DNA from: Phocoenobacter atlanticus
GTDB lineage: Bacteria > Pseudomonadota > Gammaproteobacteria > Enterobacterales > Pasteurellaceae
Strand: one strand, 5' to 3'
Length of the DNA: 64,000 nt
NCBI RefSeq assembly: GCF_030764225.1
Contig: NZ_JASAXH010000006.1
The notes beneath the pieces were generated by a model. It saw nothing but the letters and a program-made list of their open reading frames with translations. It made no database searches and was not told the origin of the DNA. A program made the position numbers and the translations under genes. Positions 8,918 to 18,729 of this stretch are shown here, one piece after another. Each line of letters opens with the position of its first letter. Position 1 is the stretch's first letter.

Positions 8918-10135
8918 TTAATTTTCTTCTTTTGGCAGTAACAGATTCATTAAAATAGCAATCACGGAACAAAGAGCAATTCCTTTAATGGCAAAGAAGC
9001 CAACATCAATAAGCATTCCTCCAATACCAAATGTGAGAACGACTGAGACAATACACAGATTACGAGGTTGATTTAAATCAACGTTGTTTTTAATCAGAGA
9101 ATTAATACCAACAACAGCAATTGCACCAAAGACAAGCATCATAATTCCCCCCATCACAACTGCAGGAATAGTTTGTAAGAATGCACCAATTTTTCCGACA
9201 AAAGCCATTAAAATAGCAAAAACAGCTGCCCAAGTCATAATTTTAGGGTTGAAGTTTTTAGTCAGCATTACGGCACCTGTTACTTCTGAATAAGTGGTAT
9301 TAGGTGGTCCACCTAAGAATGAGGCCGTAATTGTTGCGATACCATCACCTAACAATGTACGATTTAGTCCCGGTTTCTTTAAGAAATCTTTACCTGTTAC
9401 TTGACTAATCGCCATCATATCTCCGATATGTTCGATAGCAGGTGCAATAGCAATAGGGAGCATATATAAAATGGCTTCTAACTTAAATTCAGGTGTCGTA
9501 ATTTGAGGTAGAGAAAACCAAGGTGCTTCAATGATTTTAGTAAAATCAACAATTCCCATAAAAATGGAAAGAATATAACCCACAATAATAGCACATAGAA
9601 TAGGAACTAAACGTAAAATTCCTTTTGCAAACACCGATACAATCAAAGTAACGAGAAGGGTAGTCATTGAAATAATGATAGATGTATTATAATCTGTCCC
9701 TGTTGCTTTTCCTGTTGCCATATTTACGGCGACAGGTGCTAAACTCAAACCAATAATAATAATGATAGGACCAACCACTACAGGAGGAAAGAGCTTCATC
9801 AATATATCATTGCCACGTAGTTTTACAAAAGTACTTAAAACTACATATACTAATCCAGAACAAGCAAGTGCACCTAAGGTTACAGGTATTCCCCAAGTTT
9901 GTACACCATATTGAATAGGCGCAATAAAGGCAAAACTAGAGGCCAAAAAAATTGGTACTTGTCGTTTCGTAATAACTTGAAATAACAAAGTACCAATTCC
10001 AGCGGTAAGTAATGCAGTATTGGGATTAAGTCCTGTCAGAAGGGGGACTAAAACCAATGCTCCAAAGGCGACAAAGAGCATTTGGAGCCCCATAAAAGCC
10101 TGTTTCGGTGGGCTCATATTTTCAGAAGATGACAT
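8918..10135 (-). CDS. uraA: Uracil/xanthine permease (NCS2 family)
   Basis: A 405-residue, very hydrophobic protein with the 14-helix NCS2 plan, probably a proton-coupled uracil importer in the inner membrane. Recognisable blocks are QMLFVAFGALVLVPLLTG at the N-terminus, FAFIAPIQYGVQTWGIPV, FPPVVVGPIIIIIGLSLAP, the substrate-site helix with AIAPAIEHIGDM and GDGIATITASFLGGPPNTTYSE. A GGAG ribosome site precedes the start. No upp gene is adjacent. Xanthine as substrate cannot be fully excluded, but overall similarity is to UraA. Confidence 0.92.
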   Translation of the reverse strand: MSSSENMSPPKQAFMGLQMLFVAFGALVLVPLLTGLNPNTALLTAGIGTLLFQVITKRQVPIFLASSFAFIAPIQYGVQTWGIPVTLGALACSGLVYVVLSTFVKLRGNDILMKLFPPVVVGPIIIIIGLSLAPVAVNMATGKATGTDYNTSIIISMTTLLVTLIVSVFAKGILRLVPILCAIIVGYILSIFMGIVDFTKIIEAPWFSLPQITTPEFKLEAILYMLPIAIAPAIEHIGDMMAISQVTGKDFLKKPGLNRTLLGDGIATITASFLGGPPNTTYSEVTGAVMLTKNFNPKIMTWAAVFAILMAFVGKIGAFLQTIPAVVMGGIMMLVFGAIAVVGINSLIKNNVDLNQPRNLCIVSVVLTFGIGGMLIDVGFFAIKGIALCSVIAILMNLLLPKEEN

Positions 10136-10328
10136 AATTTACACTCCATTTAGTTAAAAAATCTGAGGGATTATACAGAATAGAAATAATAATGCAAACG
10201 TTTTCGTATTTGTTTAAAAATGAAATTTATAAAAAATTATTGGAGTATAAAATGTTATTTTATATTTTACTATGCGAATGATAATTATTATAATAACTTA
10301 AATTAATACTAAATAATGAGATGAAATA

Positions 10329-11336
10329 ATGACTAAAAAAGTGCGAATAATGATTTCAGATATCACTGATCCTTGGTTTAATCTTGCAACTGAAGATTGG
10401 ATTTTTAGTGAATTAGATGCAGATTGCCATACTTTATTTTTATGGAGAAATGCTGAAACTGTGGTAATTGGGCGTAACCAAAATCCTTGGGTAGAGTGTA
10501 GAACAGATAAAATGGAGCAGGATAGCGTGTATCTTGCACGGCGTCAAAGTGGTGGTGGAGCAGTCTTTCACGATCTAGGAAATACTAATTTTACGTTCTT
10601 ATCTCCTAAGCAAGATTATGATCAGCAGGTTAATTTTAATATTATTATCAATGCATTAAAATCCCTAGGTATTGACGCGAAGTGTTCAGGACGAAATGAT
10701 ATTTTAGTTGATAATAAGAAAATATCAGGTAGTGCTTTTAAGCATAAAATTGATCGTAGTTTTCATCACGGTACATTACTGGTTAATACCAATATGACAA
10801 AATTGAGTGATTATCTGAACCCTCATCCATTAAAACTTGCTGCAAAAGGAATTAAATCTGTTCGATCTCGTGTGGCAAACTTAATTGAATATAATCCGCA
10901 CATTAACCATCAAATAATTTGTAATGCGATTATTGAGAGTTTTTGTCAACACTATGGACAAACAGTAGAGGTCGAAATTCTAGATAAAAATGAATTAGAG
11001 ACCAATAATCATCTTAATAAATACTATGAGATGATGGCAGATTGGGAGTGGCGATTTGGTAAAACACCAGAATTTACCCATCAAATGGAAACTCGTTTTG
11101 ATTGGGGAATTGTAGATCTACATTTAAATGTGAAAAATGCAATGATTAGTGATGTAACTATTTTTTCTGATGCGCTAGATGTAAATTTAATTGAAGCCAT
11201 CAAAACCAGCTTAATAAATTGTAATTACCAAATTGAAGCTATCAAACAAGCTTTAATTTCAACTTCTCACAAAAATAATGATTGGGAGCAGTCAATTAAA
11301 GAATTTATTGAATGGTTAAGTGATGAAGTTCGTTAA
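10329..11336 (+). CDS. lplA: Lipoate-protein ligase A
   Basis: LplA activates free lipoate with ATP and attaches it to the lipoyl domains of 2-oxoacid dehydrogenases and GcvH. The 335-residue length includes the C-terminal accessory domain found in E. coli LplA. Visible motifs are RRQSGGGAVFHDLGNTNF near residues 74-91 and KISGSAFKH near 128-136 with the lipoyl-AMP-binding Lys. A GATAATTATTATAATAA stretch at 10280-10296 resembles a Fur box but may simply be AT-rich promoter DNA. Confidence 0.95.
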   Translation: MTKKVRIMISDITDPWFNLATEDWIFSELDADCHTLFLWRNAETVVIGRNQNPWVECRTDKMEQDSVYLARRQSGGGAVFHDLGNTNFTFLSPKQDYDQQVNFNIIINALKSLGIDAKCSGRNDILVDNKKISGSAFKHKIDRSFHHGTLLVNTNMTKLSDYLNPHPLKLAAKGIKSVRSRVANLIEYNPHINHQIICNAIIESFCQHYGQTVEVEILDKNELETNNHLNKYYEMMADWEWRFGKTPEFTHQMETRFDWGIVDLHLNVKNAMISDVTIFSDALDVNLIEAIKTSLINCNYQIEAIKQALISTSHKNNDWEQSIKEFIEWLSDEVR

Positions 11337-11371
11337 TTTTTATATCGCTGAAAAATAACCATCCTACGTAG

Positions 11372-11391
11372 GAACAGGGCATGCCCTGTTC
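11372..11391. repeat. Perfect 20-bp palindrome, member of a dispersed repeat
   Basis: GAACAGGGCATGCCCTGTTC is a perfect palindrome just past lplA. Degenerate relatives occur near 14058, 49538 and 60050, usually followed by an ACAATGTATTTATATATCAA-like tail, so this is a small dispersed element that may also act as a terminator. Confidence 0.6.
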
Positions 11392-11469
11392 TTGCATTGT
11401 TTCTAAACTGATCTACACTATCGTATTAATTCACTTCTATTTGATGAAAGATGGCTTGGCACTGCAAAG

Positions 11470-11859
11470 TTTCTAAGCCATCTACACGATGGTTCACCAG
11501 TGGTCGTTACATTGCCTGAATTTACCTGTTTTTCTAAGCCATCTACACGATGGTTCACCAGTGGTCGTTACATTGCCTGAATTTACCTGTTTTTCTAAGC
11601 CATCTACACGATGGTTCACAACTATCTACCTTAGCGTTAGAGAAGGTAGAATTTCTAAGCCATCTACACGATGGTTCACTTGTATATTTGCTTCAGCAAT
11701 ATACAACAAAATTTCTAAGCCATCTACACGATGGTTCACTATATTTTATTACTCATAAATCTCAATGGGTATTTCTAAGCCATCTACACGATGGTTCACT
11801 GAAACTGTTACAGCTAATACTGGTGCTTTGTTTTCTAAGCCATCTACACGATGGTTCAC
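11470..11859 (-). CRISPR. CRISPR array 1, type I-F-like repeat, 7 repeats and 6 spacers
   Basis: Seven identical 28-bp repeats start at 11470, 11531, 11592, 11652, 11712, 11772 and 11832. On the minus strand each begins GTGAACCATCGTG and ends GATGGCTTAGAAA, with TA between; the partial palindrome and 28-nt length match type I-F. Spacers are 32-33 nt. The two leftmost (11498-11530 and 11559-11591) are identical, a duplicated unit. A decayed repeat-like sequence lies at 11400-11434. Because the leader lies to the right, the array reads on the minus strand and its oldest end is on the left. No cas genes are present in the window. Confidence 0.95.
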
Positions 11860-11996
11860 TAGAGATTTTATTCATAAATCCTTATTTTGCAATATCTGAA
11901 GTGAAAAAATATGAAAAATACCCTTTTTTTGAGTGTATTTGTAACTTATTGATAATAAAGTAATTTTAAAATAGCTAAAAATAAAGGGTATTTTTT
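11860..11996 (-). promoter_or_regulatory. Leader of CRISPR array 1
   Basis: The roughly 137 bp right of the last repeat, read on the minus strand, closely match the DNA just left of array 2 (57995-58131). Shared landmarks are TTTATTTTTAGCT, AAAAAAAGGGTATTTTT, ACTTCAGATATTG and AATAAAATCTCTA directly before the first repeat. Conservation beside repeats is what an adaptation and transcription leader should show. Confidence 0.85.
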
Positions 11997-12011
11997 GAGT
12001 AAATAGGGGAT

Positions 12012-12020
12012 ACAAGCGGT
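12012..12020 (+). repeat. Apl-type DNA uptake core
   Basis: ACAAGCGGT, followed by ATGATGTT and an AAAATTTGCAAAT tract, matches the extended uptake sequence known from the A. pleuropneumoniae group. Other exact cores lie at 3733-3741, 29163-29171, 32842-32850, 46291-46299 and 59120-59128. Confidence 0.7.
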
Positions 12021-12144
12021 ATGATGTTATCAAAAATTTGCAAATATCCCTTTAAATTTTCATTACCTTACCAAAAACTAGATATATTCTTCCATTTTAT
12101 CGTTATGCTGTAACGTTAATTCTATGGAGTATTTTTTAGTTGCT

Positions 12145-13260
12145 TTACTCTAAATGGTAAGTATTGCCATTGTACTCTATGAGATTTTTATAATTCGGGC
12201 TATCAGGGAGTGCGACAACGGGAACTACGCTCTTAAACTTTATTGTTTTATTTTTAAAGGTTAATTCATAATAGTAAAGTTCCTTAGTACCTATTCCTAT
12301 CGCAAAATGATTACTGCCGCTAAAATAGTATCCAAGTTTCACTCTATCTGTCAGCTTTAATTGATATTGTGGTTTTGTTTTATAAAACGCACAATTTTTG
12401 GGTTTGGCATTTTCATCCTCAGGTTTTATTTCTCTAACTCTAAATGCCCTATGGGTATCATCACAAAAAGGAAATTTTTCTGATGAACCGTAAAACATAA
12501 TATTATTTGGCGAGCGAAGAAATGATGCTATCCTACTACCGTCATTTGTGGTGTATCTAAGTCCCTTAACAATTCTTTTGTTTTTATTGAATTCAAATAA
12601 GTAGTATGAGTTTGCGTACTGTATCTCTCTAATACATTGTAATTTCCCAGAGAAGTGTTGTTTAACCATAAGTCTTTGCTTTTCTTCAACTAATTTGTTA
12701 AATTTTTCCTCATTATCTTTTATGTCTTTTTGATTAAATTCATCTTTAAATTTTTGTATTAAGACATTTTTTTCAAAGTAATCTTCTAAATTTAAGGGTT
12801 GAATTTCTTTCATTTTGTCATAGGGATAACTCATCTCATAACCGATGAAATCCTCATCAATATTAGCTGTTTTACCATTATTGACAGCTAATACAATTAT
12901 ACCTGTATCAGACACTGAGTAGGCTTTTACGTTTTTGATCGTTTTAAATAATTTCACCTCTTTGGTGTCTTTATCTTTTTTGTAAATCGAAAAGGTATAG
13001 TGATTATAGTAATAAGGCTGTGAGAGATAAAACTCGTTAAAACAATCGAATGGTATTGGTTGGTTTTCTACTTTGGTTAATTTATATTCCTGATTGATGA
13101 TATCTTTAAAAAAGGGCATATCAGGGTATTTGTCTTCTTCATCTTTCATTAATTCACGTGCCTCACTGATGATATCCTCAACGAGGGAGGTGTCTTTTTC
13201 AGCTTTAGATGAACAAGATATCAACAATAAGAATATAATAAATAATTTCTTCTGGTACAT
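12145..13260 (-). CDS. Lipoprotein of unknown function
   Basis: A 371-residue protein if the ATG at 13260 is used, which has AGGAGA upstream and puts MYQKKLFIIFLLLISCSSKAE at the N-terminus: a lipoprotein signal with Cys at about residue 16. The earlier in-frame ATG at 13299 would bury the signal. The mature part is charged and soluble, with a Lys/Glu-rich stretch near residues 140-175 that may be helical, and late beta-rich segments (YYFSGSNHFAIGIGTKELYYYELTF). I recognise no family. It heads a minus-strand island of similar orphan genes. Confidence 0.7.
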   Translation of the reverse strand: MYQKKLFIIFLLLISCSSKAEKDTSLVEDIISEARELMKDEEDKYPDMPFFKDIINQEYKLTKVENQPIPFDCFNEFYLSQPYYYNHYTFSIYKKDKDTKEVKLFKTIKNVKAYSVSDTGIIVLAVNNGKTANIDEDFIGYEMSYPYDKMKEIQPLNLEDYFEKNVLIQKFKDEFNQKDIKDNEEKFNKLVEEKQRLMVKQHFSGKLQCIREIQYANSYYLFEFNKNKRIVKGLRYTTNDGSRIASFLRSPNNIMFYGSSEKFPFCDDTHRAFRVREIKPEDENAKPKNCAFYKTKPQYQLKLTDRVKLGYYFSGSNHFAIGIGTKELYYYELTFKNKTIKFKSVVPVVALPDSPNYKNLIEYNGNTYHLE

Positions 13261-13555
13261 TTTTTCTCCTATGGAATTATGAGGGAGTAAAGGATTCAAA
13301 AAACAAAAACCTTTACCTGCTATGTTGGTAGCTGTCTACTTAAAATAATAATCTCCTTTAAAATTATCAATTTTAATATGTGTTCGTTTTTAATTATCTA
13401 CATCAATTTTTCAACTATTTTTTCTACCGTTGGTTCATAATCTATTCCTTGTCATTTTTCATTTAATTATAACTCTTGTTATCAATTCTTTATATATGCC
13501 ACCTTAAAATTTTGAGTAAGTAGCTTATCCGTTGTATTTATACACTATTTATGTA

Positions 13556-13912
13556 CTATTTTTTATTATTCAATAATTCTGATTGAATAAAGTTAATTGC
13601 TTCAACAAGTTCATTTTTTGACCAATATCCTATTTCAATTTGTTTCGTACTATTAGATAAAACTATTACTTCACATAATGGGTCAAGTTGAATACTAAAT
13701 GAAAACTTGTCATTTTTATATTCTGCATAGCTGTCTTCTAATTGATAATTGATACTCTTGTAAAATACAAGATGATTGAAAATATCGGGGAATTTCTCTT
13801 TAATATTTAAATAAAGTTCCTTTCCAAAACCAACATAACGTTTTTCAAACTCGTCAAATGTTTCTGAAACAAAGATAAAACTTTCTGGTATTTTTTGCGT
13901 ATTTATTTTCAT
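13556..13912 (-). CDS. Hypothetical small soluble protein
   Basis: With ATG at 13912 the product has 118 residues, starting MKINTQKIPESFIFVSE; a TTG further upstream would only add a basic stretch. It is acidic, mixed alpha/beta, with an aromatic-rich middle (FNHLVFYKSINYQ) and no signal or membrane segment. Its size and its place among lipoproteins and membrane proteins resemble immunity proteins of polymorphic toxin loci, but no family is recognised. About 295 bp upstream (13261-13555 on the other side of the lipoprotein start) hold no gene. Confidence 0.5.
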   Translation of the reverse strand: MKINTQKIPESFIFVSETFDEFEKRYVGFGKELYLNIKEKFPDIFNHLVFYKSINYQLEDSYAEYKNDKFSFSIQLDPLCEVIVLSNSTKQIEIGYWSKNELVEAINFIQSELLNNKK

Positions 13913-14207
13913 TACTATTATATATTTTCCTATTCTAAAAATATTAGATATTTTTATCAAATTGATCTGTTAAATTTATACTTAATAAAATTGTTGTTAA
14001 TATTCAGAGCTTATTTTTTCATATAACCAATGATGTGTAAGTATATTAGAATCAGGGAATGTCCTGTTTTCTATGTGTTTTTACAATTTACATTATTCAT
14101 AATTTCCAACTATCAATTAGTCAAAATATTTATTTGTCAAGGCATACCTTGATGCTAACGTTTGTATCCACCGAATTATCGAGCAACGGGAAAATGGTAT
14201 AAAATAT

Positions 14208-15269
14208 TTATTTATAATCTAATCCTTCATAAAAATACCATCCGTTTCCAAATTCAATTAATTTAGTGATTTTATAATGTCCTATCCAGTCGCCTATTTT
14301 TATATTACTATCAATTTTAATATATCCTTTACGACAACCATAGAGACCATCAGGTGTTCTTACAAAACCTCGAGACAGTTTAAATTCAACATACTTTTCT
14401 CGTGATTCAAATTCTGAAAGAGCATATAAATCTTTTAATTTATTATCAATTTTCTTCAATTTGTTTTTTTCTAATGTTGTCATATTGTAATTAGTGGGTA
14501 AAACTACTTCGTTATTTAATTTAATATAAATATTTGATATTCCTGATGCATCAGTAAAATGAACACCATCATAAGATGTATTTAAATAACTAATTTTAGA
14601 GTTAATACTTTCTTTATAAATAAATTCTAAATCTGATTTATTTATTTGATAAATTAGAATGTATTTTATATCCGTTAATGTAATGACCCCAATTAATATG
14701 CTTAACGATATAAATAAAAATAAGATAGTCTTAAAATGATTGTTTTTTTGTGAGTTTTTATTATATGATTTATTGCTTATTATTACTTTTGGGTTTTGTT
14801 GATTTTTATTTTTCAATAATTTTATAAATGATAAAAGTATGTACACTACATTTAGTAATAAAAATATCGTTAAAATGAGTATTAAAATTAACACTAACAT
14901 ACCAAATAATAAGTGAAAATTCGTAAGTAGAAGTTCAGAGAAGTTAACCCTTACTAGTTCCACACGACTTTTGAACAAATTAATAAAAATTAAAATAGTG
15001 ATTAAAGTGGATAAAACACCTAGTGAAATAATTAAAAATTTATGCCTCGATTTAGTATAATGTTTGTCATTATTTGTAAGTTTAATATAACTTAAAGTAA
15101 CTCCAAAAGTAATAATAACTAATCCTGAATTATATAAATCTATACCGTTTGAAATGATTTTATGATTTATTAAAATTAACGCTATAATTAATACAACAAT
15201 ACCTGATATATATGTAATATTTCCTATATTTTTCATCGTAAAAATTTTTGATAATTTTTTTGTTTGCAT
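14208..15269 (-). CDS. Multi-pass membrane protein of unknown function
   Basis: A 353-residue protein with about five hydrophobic helices in the first 215 residues (for example YISGIVVLIIALILIN, LVIITFGVTLSYIKL, FLIISLGVLSTLITILIFI, LLFGMLVLILILILTIFLLL and TILFLFISLSILIGVITL), then a soluble C-terminal domain of about 140 residues ending GDWIGHYKITKLIEFGNGWY. A poly-Lys/Asn/Gln loop lies near residue 155. The base composition is even more AT-rich than the flanking housekeeping genes, suggesting acquired DNA. No family recognised. Confidence 0.6.
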   Translation of the reverse strand: MQTKKLSKIFTMKNIGNITYISGIVVLIIALILINHKIISNGIDLYNSGLVIITFGVTLSYIKLTNNDKHYTKSRHKFLIISLGVLSTLITILIFINLFKSRVELVRVNFSELLLTNFHLLFGMLVLILILILTIFLLLNVVYILLSFIKLLKNKNQQNPKVIISNKSYNKNSQKNNHFKTILFLFISLSILIGVITLTDIKYILIYQINKSDLEFIYKESINSKISYLNTSYDGVHFTDASGISNIYIKLNNEVVLPTNYNMTTLEKNKLKKIDNKLKDLYALSEFESREKYVEFKLSRGFVRTPDGLYGCRKGYIKIDSNIKIGDWIGHYKITKLIEFGNGWYFYEGLDYK

Positions 15270-15280
15270 AATTATTCCTT

Positions 15281-15799
15281 TTATTTTTCTTCCATTTCTA
15301 TCATATTAAACATCACACCTGCTTTTTCTTTTGGTGTATTACAACGTCTATTTTTTGCTGTTTTAACATCAGACATAACGTGAGTAAATTTCATTGGCAT
15401 TTCACCTTTAATCTCAATATCACAGAATATTTTGCCATCTCGTTTATAGAGTAAAAAATTATAATTATGTCCTGTGGGATCATCATTTACAAAATCAGAG
15501 GGGATAAAGTGTCTAAATGAATAATAATATTTGTTATCATAAACAATTAAAAAGTCATTCTCTCCAAAGTTTGTTGAAAAGATCTGTTTTTCTTTTCTAT
15601 TAAATATCGTTTTCATCTTTGTTGAGAAGAGTTCAGAGTCATTTTCTCGGTTTATAGAAACAAATCCATATTTGATCGCTACTTTTTCAATTTGCAAGCC
15701 ACCTTTAGTTTTAATCATTATCTCATTGTCGTTATTCCTGCAACTCGTCAAGAAAAGAATCAAGGTCAATATAAGTGTATAGGTTATTTTTGTTTTCAT
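15281..15799 (-). CDS. Lipoprotein of unknown function
   Basis: 172 residues. The N-terminus MKTKITYTLILTLILFLTSC is a lipoprotein signal with Cys at residue 20. The mature part is a mix of short strands with the pattern YDNKYYYSFRHFIPSDF and ends MFNMIEMEEK. It lies 11 bp upstream of the multi-pass membrane gene on the same strand, so they are likely co-transcribed. Not recognised further. Confidence 0.65.
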   Translation of the reverse strand: MKTKITYTLILTLILFLTSCRNNDNEIMIKTKGGLQIEKVAIKYGFVSINRENDSELFSTKMKTIFNRKEKQIFSTNFGENDFLIVYDNKYYYSFRHFIPSDFVNDDPTGHNYNFLLYKRDGKIFCDIEIKGEMPMKFTHVMSDVKTAKNRRCNTPKEKAGVMFNMIEMEEK

Positions 15800-15915
15800 T
15801 TTCTATTTTTCCTATTGTTATTCGATGTTATAGCGGTCAGATCCTAATTAAAATTTGCAAAATAAGGGTTAATTTTAGTACTTAATTTTTGTATTTTTCA
15901 TAATATCAATGATTT

Positions 15916-16554
15916 CTATTGTTTTTGATCCTTAATAACTTTATAGCACCACAACACCTTATTAAAGGATCTAATACTTAATAAAAAACAAACAGTTGGA
16001 ATAATAAAATAACTTTTGTAAGTTATATATTGATATGAAAAAGTAAAATAAAATAGGATAAAAGAAAGAAGACATAATGTTATTAGGATAGATCTCATTT
16101 TAATCAACTGAGCAAATTCTATATTCATTTTATCAAGCTGTTTTTGTCCGTTCTTTATGTATGTTATTAAAGTATTAAAATTTTCAAATTCATCATCTGA
16201 TAATCTTATTTCGACATTATCTTTATTTGTTATTTTAATATGTCGATAAGAGAATCCACCATTGTAGCGACGTATCAAACAATCAATACGGTGAGATTTT
16301 TCCCATAGTATTTGCTTATAGTTTCTTGTTAATAGATGAAAACAGTAAATCCCTTTTTTATTAACCCAAATAATTTTAGACTTATATAAAAAGAAAAAAC
16401 CTAAAGAGGTCACTAAAAGGATAATTGCAACTATTAAAACGATCTCACCCTCTGGCAAGAATCTATAACAAAATAATAATCCTAAAAGGAGAGCTCCAAA
16501 AGATAATAATAATTTATAAACCAGCGTAATTATATTAGGTATGGCAAGTTTCAT
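15916..16554 (-). CDS. Membrane protein with PH-like central domain, unknown
   Basis: Start placed at ATG 16554 because GGAG lies six bases before it; the product has 212 residues. Two N-terminal helices (KLLLSFGALLLGLLFCYRF, VLIVAIILLVTSLGFFFLY), a soluble middle of about 90 residues containing GIYCFHLLTRNYKQILWE, and two C-terminal helices near residues 155-200. Helix pair, soluble domain and helix pair is a layout seen in bacterial PH-domain membrane proteins and in some membrane immunity proteins. I do not recognise a specific family. Confidence 0.55.
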   Translation of the reverse strand: MKLAIPNIITLVYKLLLSFGALLLGLLFCYRFLPEGEIVLIVAIILLVTSLGFFFLYKSKIIWVNKKGIYCFHLLTRNYKQILWEKSHRIDCLIRRYNGGFSYRHIKITNKDNVEIRLSDDEFENFNTLITYIKNGQKQLDKMNIEFAQLIKMRSILITLCLLSFILFYFTFSYQYITYKSYFIIPTVCFLLSIRSFNKVLWCYKVIKDQKQ

Positions 16555-16748
16555 TAAAATCTCCATTATTATTATGGTGTATCTGTACAACAATTTGCAT
16601 TATATTACTATCAATTTCTTTTTGAACCATAACAAGGAGACATTATTGCTGATTGTTTTTTATATGTTATGATGGCTCAGAAGTGTATAGTCTATCATCT
16701 GAAAAATGATATATAAATAACGTTTTAACTTATTAGTGGAGCATTTTG

Positions 16749-17192
16749 ATGTTAAATATTTACAAAATTAGTTTATTCACTGTATGTATGAGTTTACTAA
16801 TGTCTTGTGATGGAAGAAATCCTTCGCATAAGTCTCCTATAAAGGCGGATATGTTGATATATACAAAAAAACAGGAATTGTGCTTTAAACCTAGCATATC
16901 TAAAAAATTTATAGTTAAAGATGTAAGTTTCACTTTACAAAAACTGCCTGAAAGTCAACAATCACACTCTGTAAGTTATATTTGGACTATATTTTATGAT
17001 AATTCGCAATATTTAGGTGAAGAAGTTTGTACTAATTTTTCTGAGCAACTTTCGGCTCCTTTAAAAGTTAACTCTGAATATATTATCTTTATGAATGGAT
17101 TAGTCGTAAATAAATACCAACAAATAGCTTCTGGTTATCGTTTTTATTATAACAGTCAAAGAAATATTCAAAATCTTGTTCCAATACTTTAA
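16749..17192 (+). CDS. Lipoprotein, possibly a periplasmic immunity protein
   Basis: 147 residues from ATG 16749, seven bases after GGAG. The N-terminus LFTVCMSLLMSCDGRNPS is a lipoprotein signal. The body, with IYTKKQELCFKP, a conserved-looking FTLQKLP and YIIFMNGLVVNKY, resembles the small periplasmic lipoproteins annotated as putative T6SS immunity proteins in enterics. That resemblance is from memory and weak. No T6SS effector lies nearby. It lies directly upstream of xseA on the same strand. Confidence 0.5.
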   Translation: MLNIYKISLFTVCMSLLMSCDGRNPSHKSPIKADMLIYTKKQELCFKPSISKKFIVKDVSFTLQKLPESQQSHSVSYIWTIFYDNSQYLGEEVCTNFSEQLSAPLKVNSEYIIFMNGLVVNKYQQIASGYRFYYNSQRNIQNLVPIL

Positions 17193-17292
17193 TTGTGACA
17201 TTGTCACGTTTTTTTGTAATTTTTAAATACCTCTTTCTTTATTTCCATATTTTAGTAAACTTACCCTATTATTTTAATCACCGATATTTGCA

Positions 17293-18621
17293 ATGAGTAA
17301 TATTCTAACTGTTACACAACTTAACTATACCGTTCGTAATCTACTTGAAATGGAGCTGGGGCATATTTGGCTGACAGGAGAAATTTCTAATTTTAGCCAA
17401 CCTGTTTCAGGGCATTGGTATCTTACTTTAAAAGATGATAAGGCTCAGGTTCGTAGTGCGATGTTCAGAATGAAAAATCGATCCGTTAATTTTCAGCCTC
17501 AAAATGGAATGCAAGTATTGGTTTGTGCCAAAATCAGTTTGTATGAGCCAAGAGGGGATTATCAACTTATTATTGAAAGTATGCAGATGGCAGGGGATGG
17601 TTTATTACAACAGCAATTCGAACAGCTGAAAATAAAGTTATCTGAGGCTGGGTTATTTTCACAACAATATAAAAAAGCGATCCCATCATTTGTAAAAACA
17701 GTGGGAATTGTGACATCTTCAACAGGTGCAGCATTACAAGATATATTAAATGTGTTACAACGTCGCGATCCTAGTTTAAATATCATTATTTATCCAACTT
17801 TGGTGCAGGGGAGTGAAGCAAAACGTGACATTGTCACAAGTATTAATGTAGCAAATAGCCGTAAAGAATGTGATGTACTTATTGTAGGGCGAGGTGGTGG
17901 CTCATTAGAAGATTTGTGGTGTTTTAATGAAGAAGACGTTGCCTATGCCATTTTTAATTCGAATATTCCCATTATTAGTGCAGTAGGACACGAAATTGAT
18001 GTAACCATTACAGATTTTGTGGCAGATCTAAGAGCTCCAACACCTTCAGCAGCCGCTGAATTAGTGAGCCGAGATCAACAAGATCTATTACGTCAATTAC
18101 AGCAATATTATGATAGATCCAATTTTGCTTTCGATCGTTTATGGGGAAGTAAGATCACTCAGCTTGAACAATTACAAAAACGTTTAAGCTTTCAACATCC
18201 TATGCGTCAAGTTGACTATCAAAAAACACAGCTTGAACAACAAAAAACATTGTTATTAAAGGCATTTCAACAGGTTGTTAAAACTAAAAAGCAGAGCATT
18301 GTACAACTAAATCAGAGGGTAGAACTAAATCCATTGTCTTCTTATTTAATGAAACAACAGCAGAAGCAAGATTATTTAACACAACGTTTAAACTATGCGA
18401 TAGAAAAAAAATTCACTCAAAAACAACAATTATTCCAACAATATTGTACTCAGCTTGACAGTTTAAGCCCCTTAAAAGTACTTTCAAGAGGCTATAGTGT
18501 AACTAGAAATGAGAATAATGAAGTGATCACATCAATAAAACAAATTAAAATGGGCGATCAAATTAAAACAAAAGTATTAAAAGGTGAATTAATCAGTGAA
18601 GTTATTAAGATAAATCATTAA
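17293..18621 (+). CDS. xseA: Exodeoxyribonuclease VII large subunit
   Basis: XseA with XseB forms exonuclease VII, which degrades single-stranded DNA into oligonucleotides. The 442-residue protein shows the N-terminal OB fold (LLEMELGHIWLTGEISNF, WYLTLKDDKAQVRSAMF), the catalytic core with GIVTSSTGAALQDILNVL, VGRGGGSLEDLWCFN and SAVGHEIDVTI(T)DFVADLRAPTPSAAAE, the long Gln-rich coiled coil (about residues 265-380) and the C-terminal LSRGYSVTR. Complete by length. xseB is not in the window, as expected since it is usually unlinked. Confidence 0.97.
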   Translation: MSNILTVTQLNYTVRNLLEMELGHIWLTGEISNFSQPVSGHWYLTLKDDKAQVRSAMFRMKNRSVNFQPQNGMQVLVCAKISLYEPRGDYQLIIESMQMAGDGLLQQQFEQLKIKLSEAGLFSQQYKKAIPSFVKTVGIVTSSTGAALQDILNVLQRRDPSLNIIIYPTLVQGSEAKRDIVTSINVANSRKECDVLIVGRGGGSLEDLWCFNEEDVAYAIFNSNIPIISAVGHEIDVTITDFVADLRAPTPSAAAELVSRDQQDLLRQLQQYYDRSNFAFDRLWGSKITQLEQLQKRLSFQHPMRQVDYQKTQLEQQKTLLLKAFQQVVKTKKQSIVQLNQRVELNPLSSYLMKQQQKQDYLTQRLNYAIEKKFTQKQQLFQQYCTQLDSLSPLKVLSRGYSVTRNENNEVITSIKQIKMGDQIKTKVLKGELISEVIKINH

Positions 18622-18638
18622 GATCCTTTTATTTTTAT

Positions 18639-18694
18639 AGCGGTAAGATCCTAATAACAATTTGTAAAAAACTAAAATGATCTTACCGCTTGAT
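18639..18694 (+). terminator. xseA terminator built from two inverted uptake-like words
   Basis: AGCGGTAAGATC (18639-18650) pairs perfectly with GATCTTACCGCT (18679-18690), followed by TGATCCTTTT. Both arms contain the AGCGGT core of the uptake sequence, a known way such words form terminators in this family. The 28-nt loop is long. Confidence 0.65.
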
Positions 18695-18729
18695 CCTTTT
18701 CTAGAACATTAATAGAGATCCACAAATCG

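Noticed and set aside
11489..11963. Overlapping frames with repeated FLSHLHDGS-like peptide
   Set aside because: They are translations of the CRISPR repeats, not genes.
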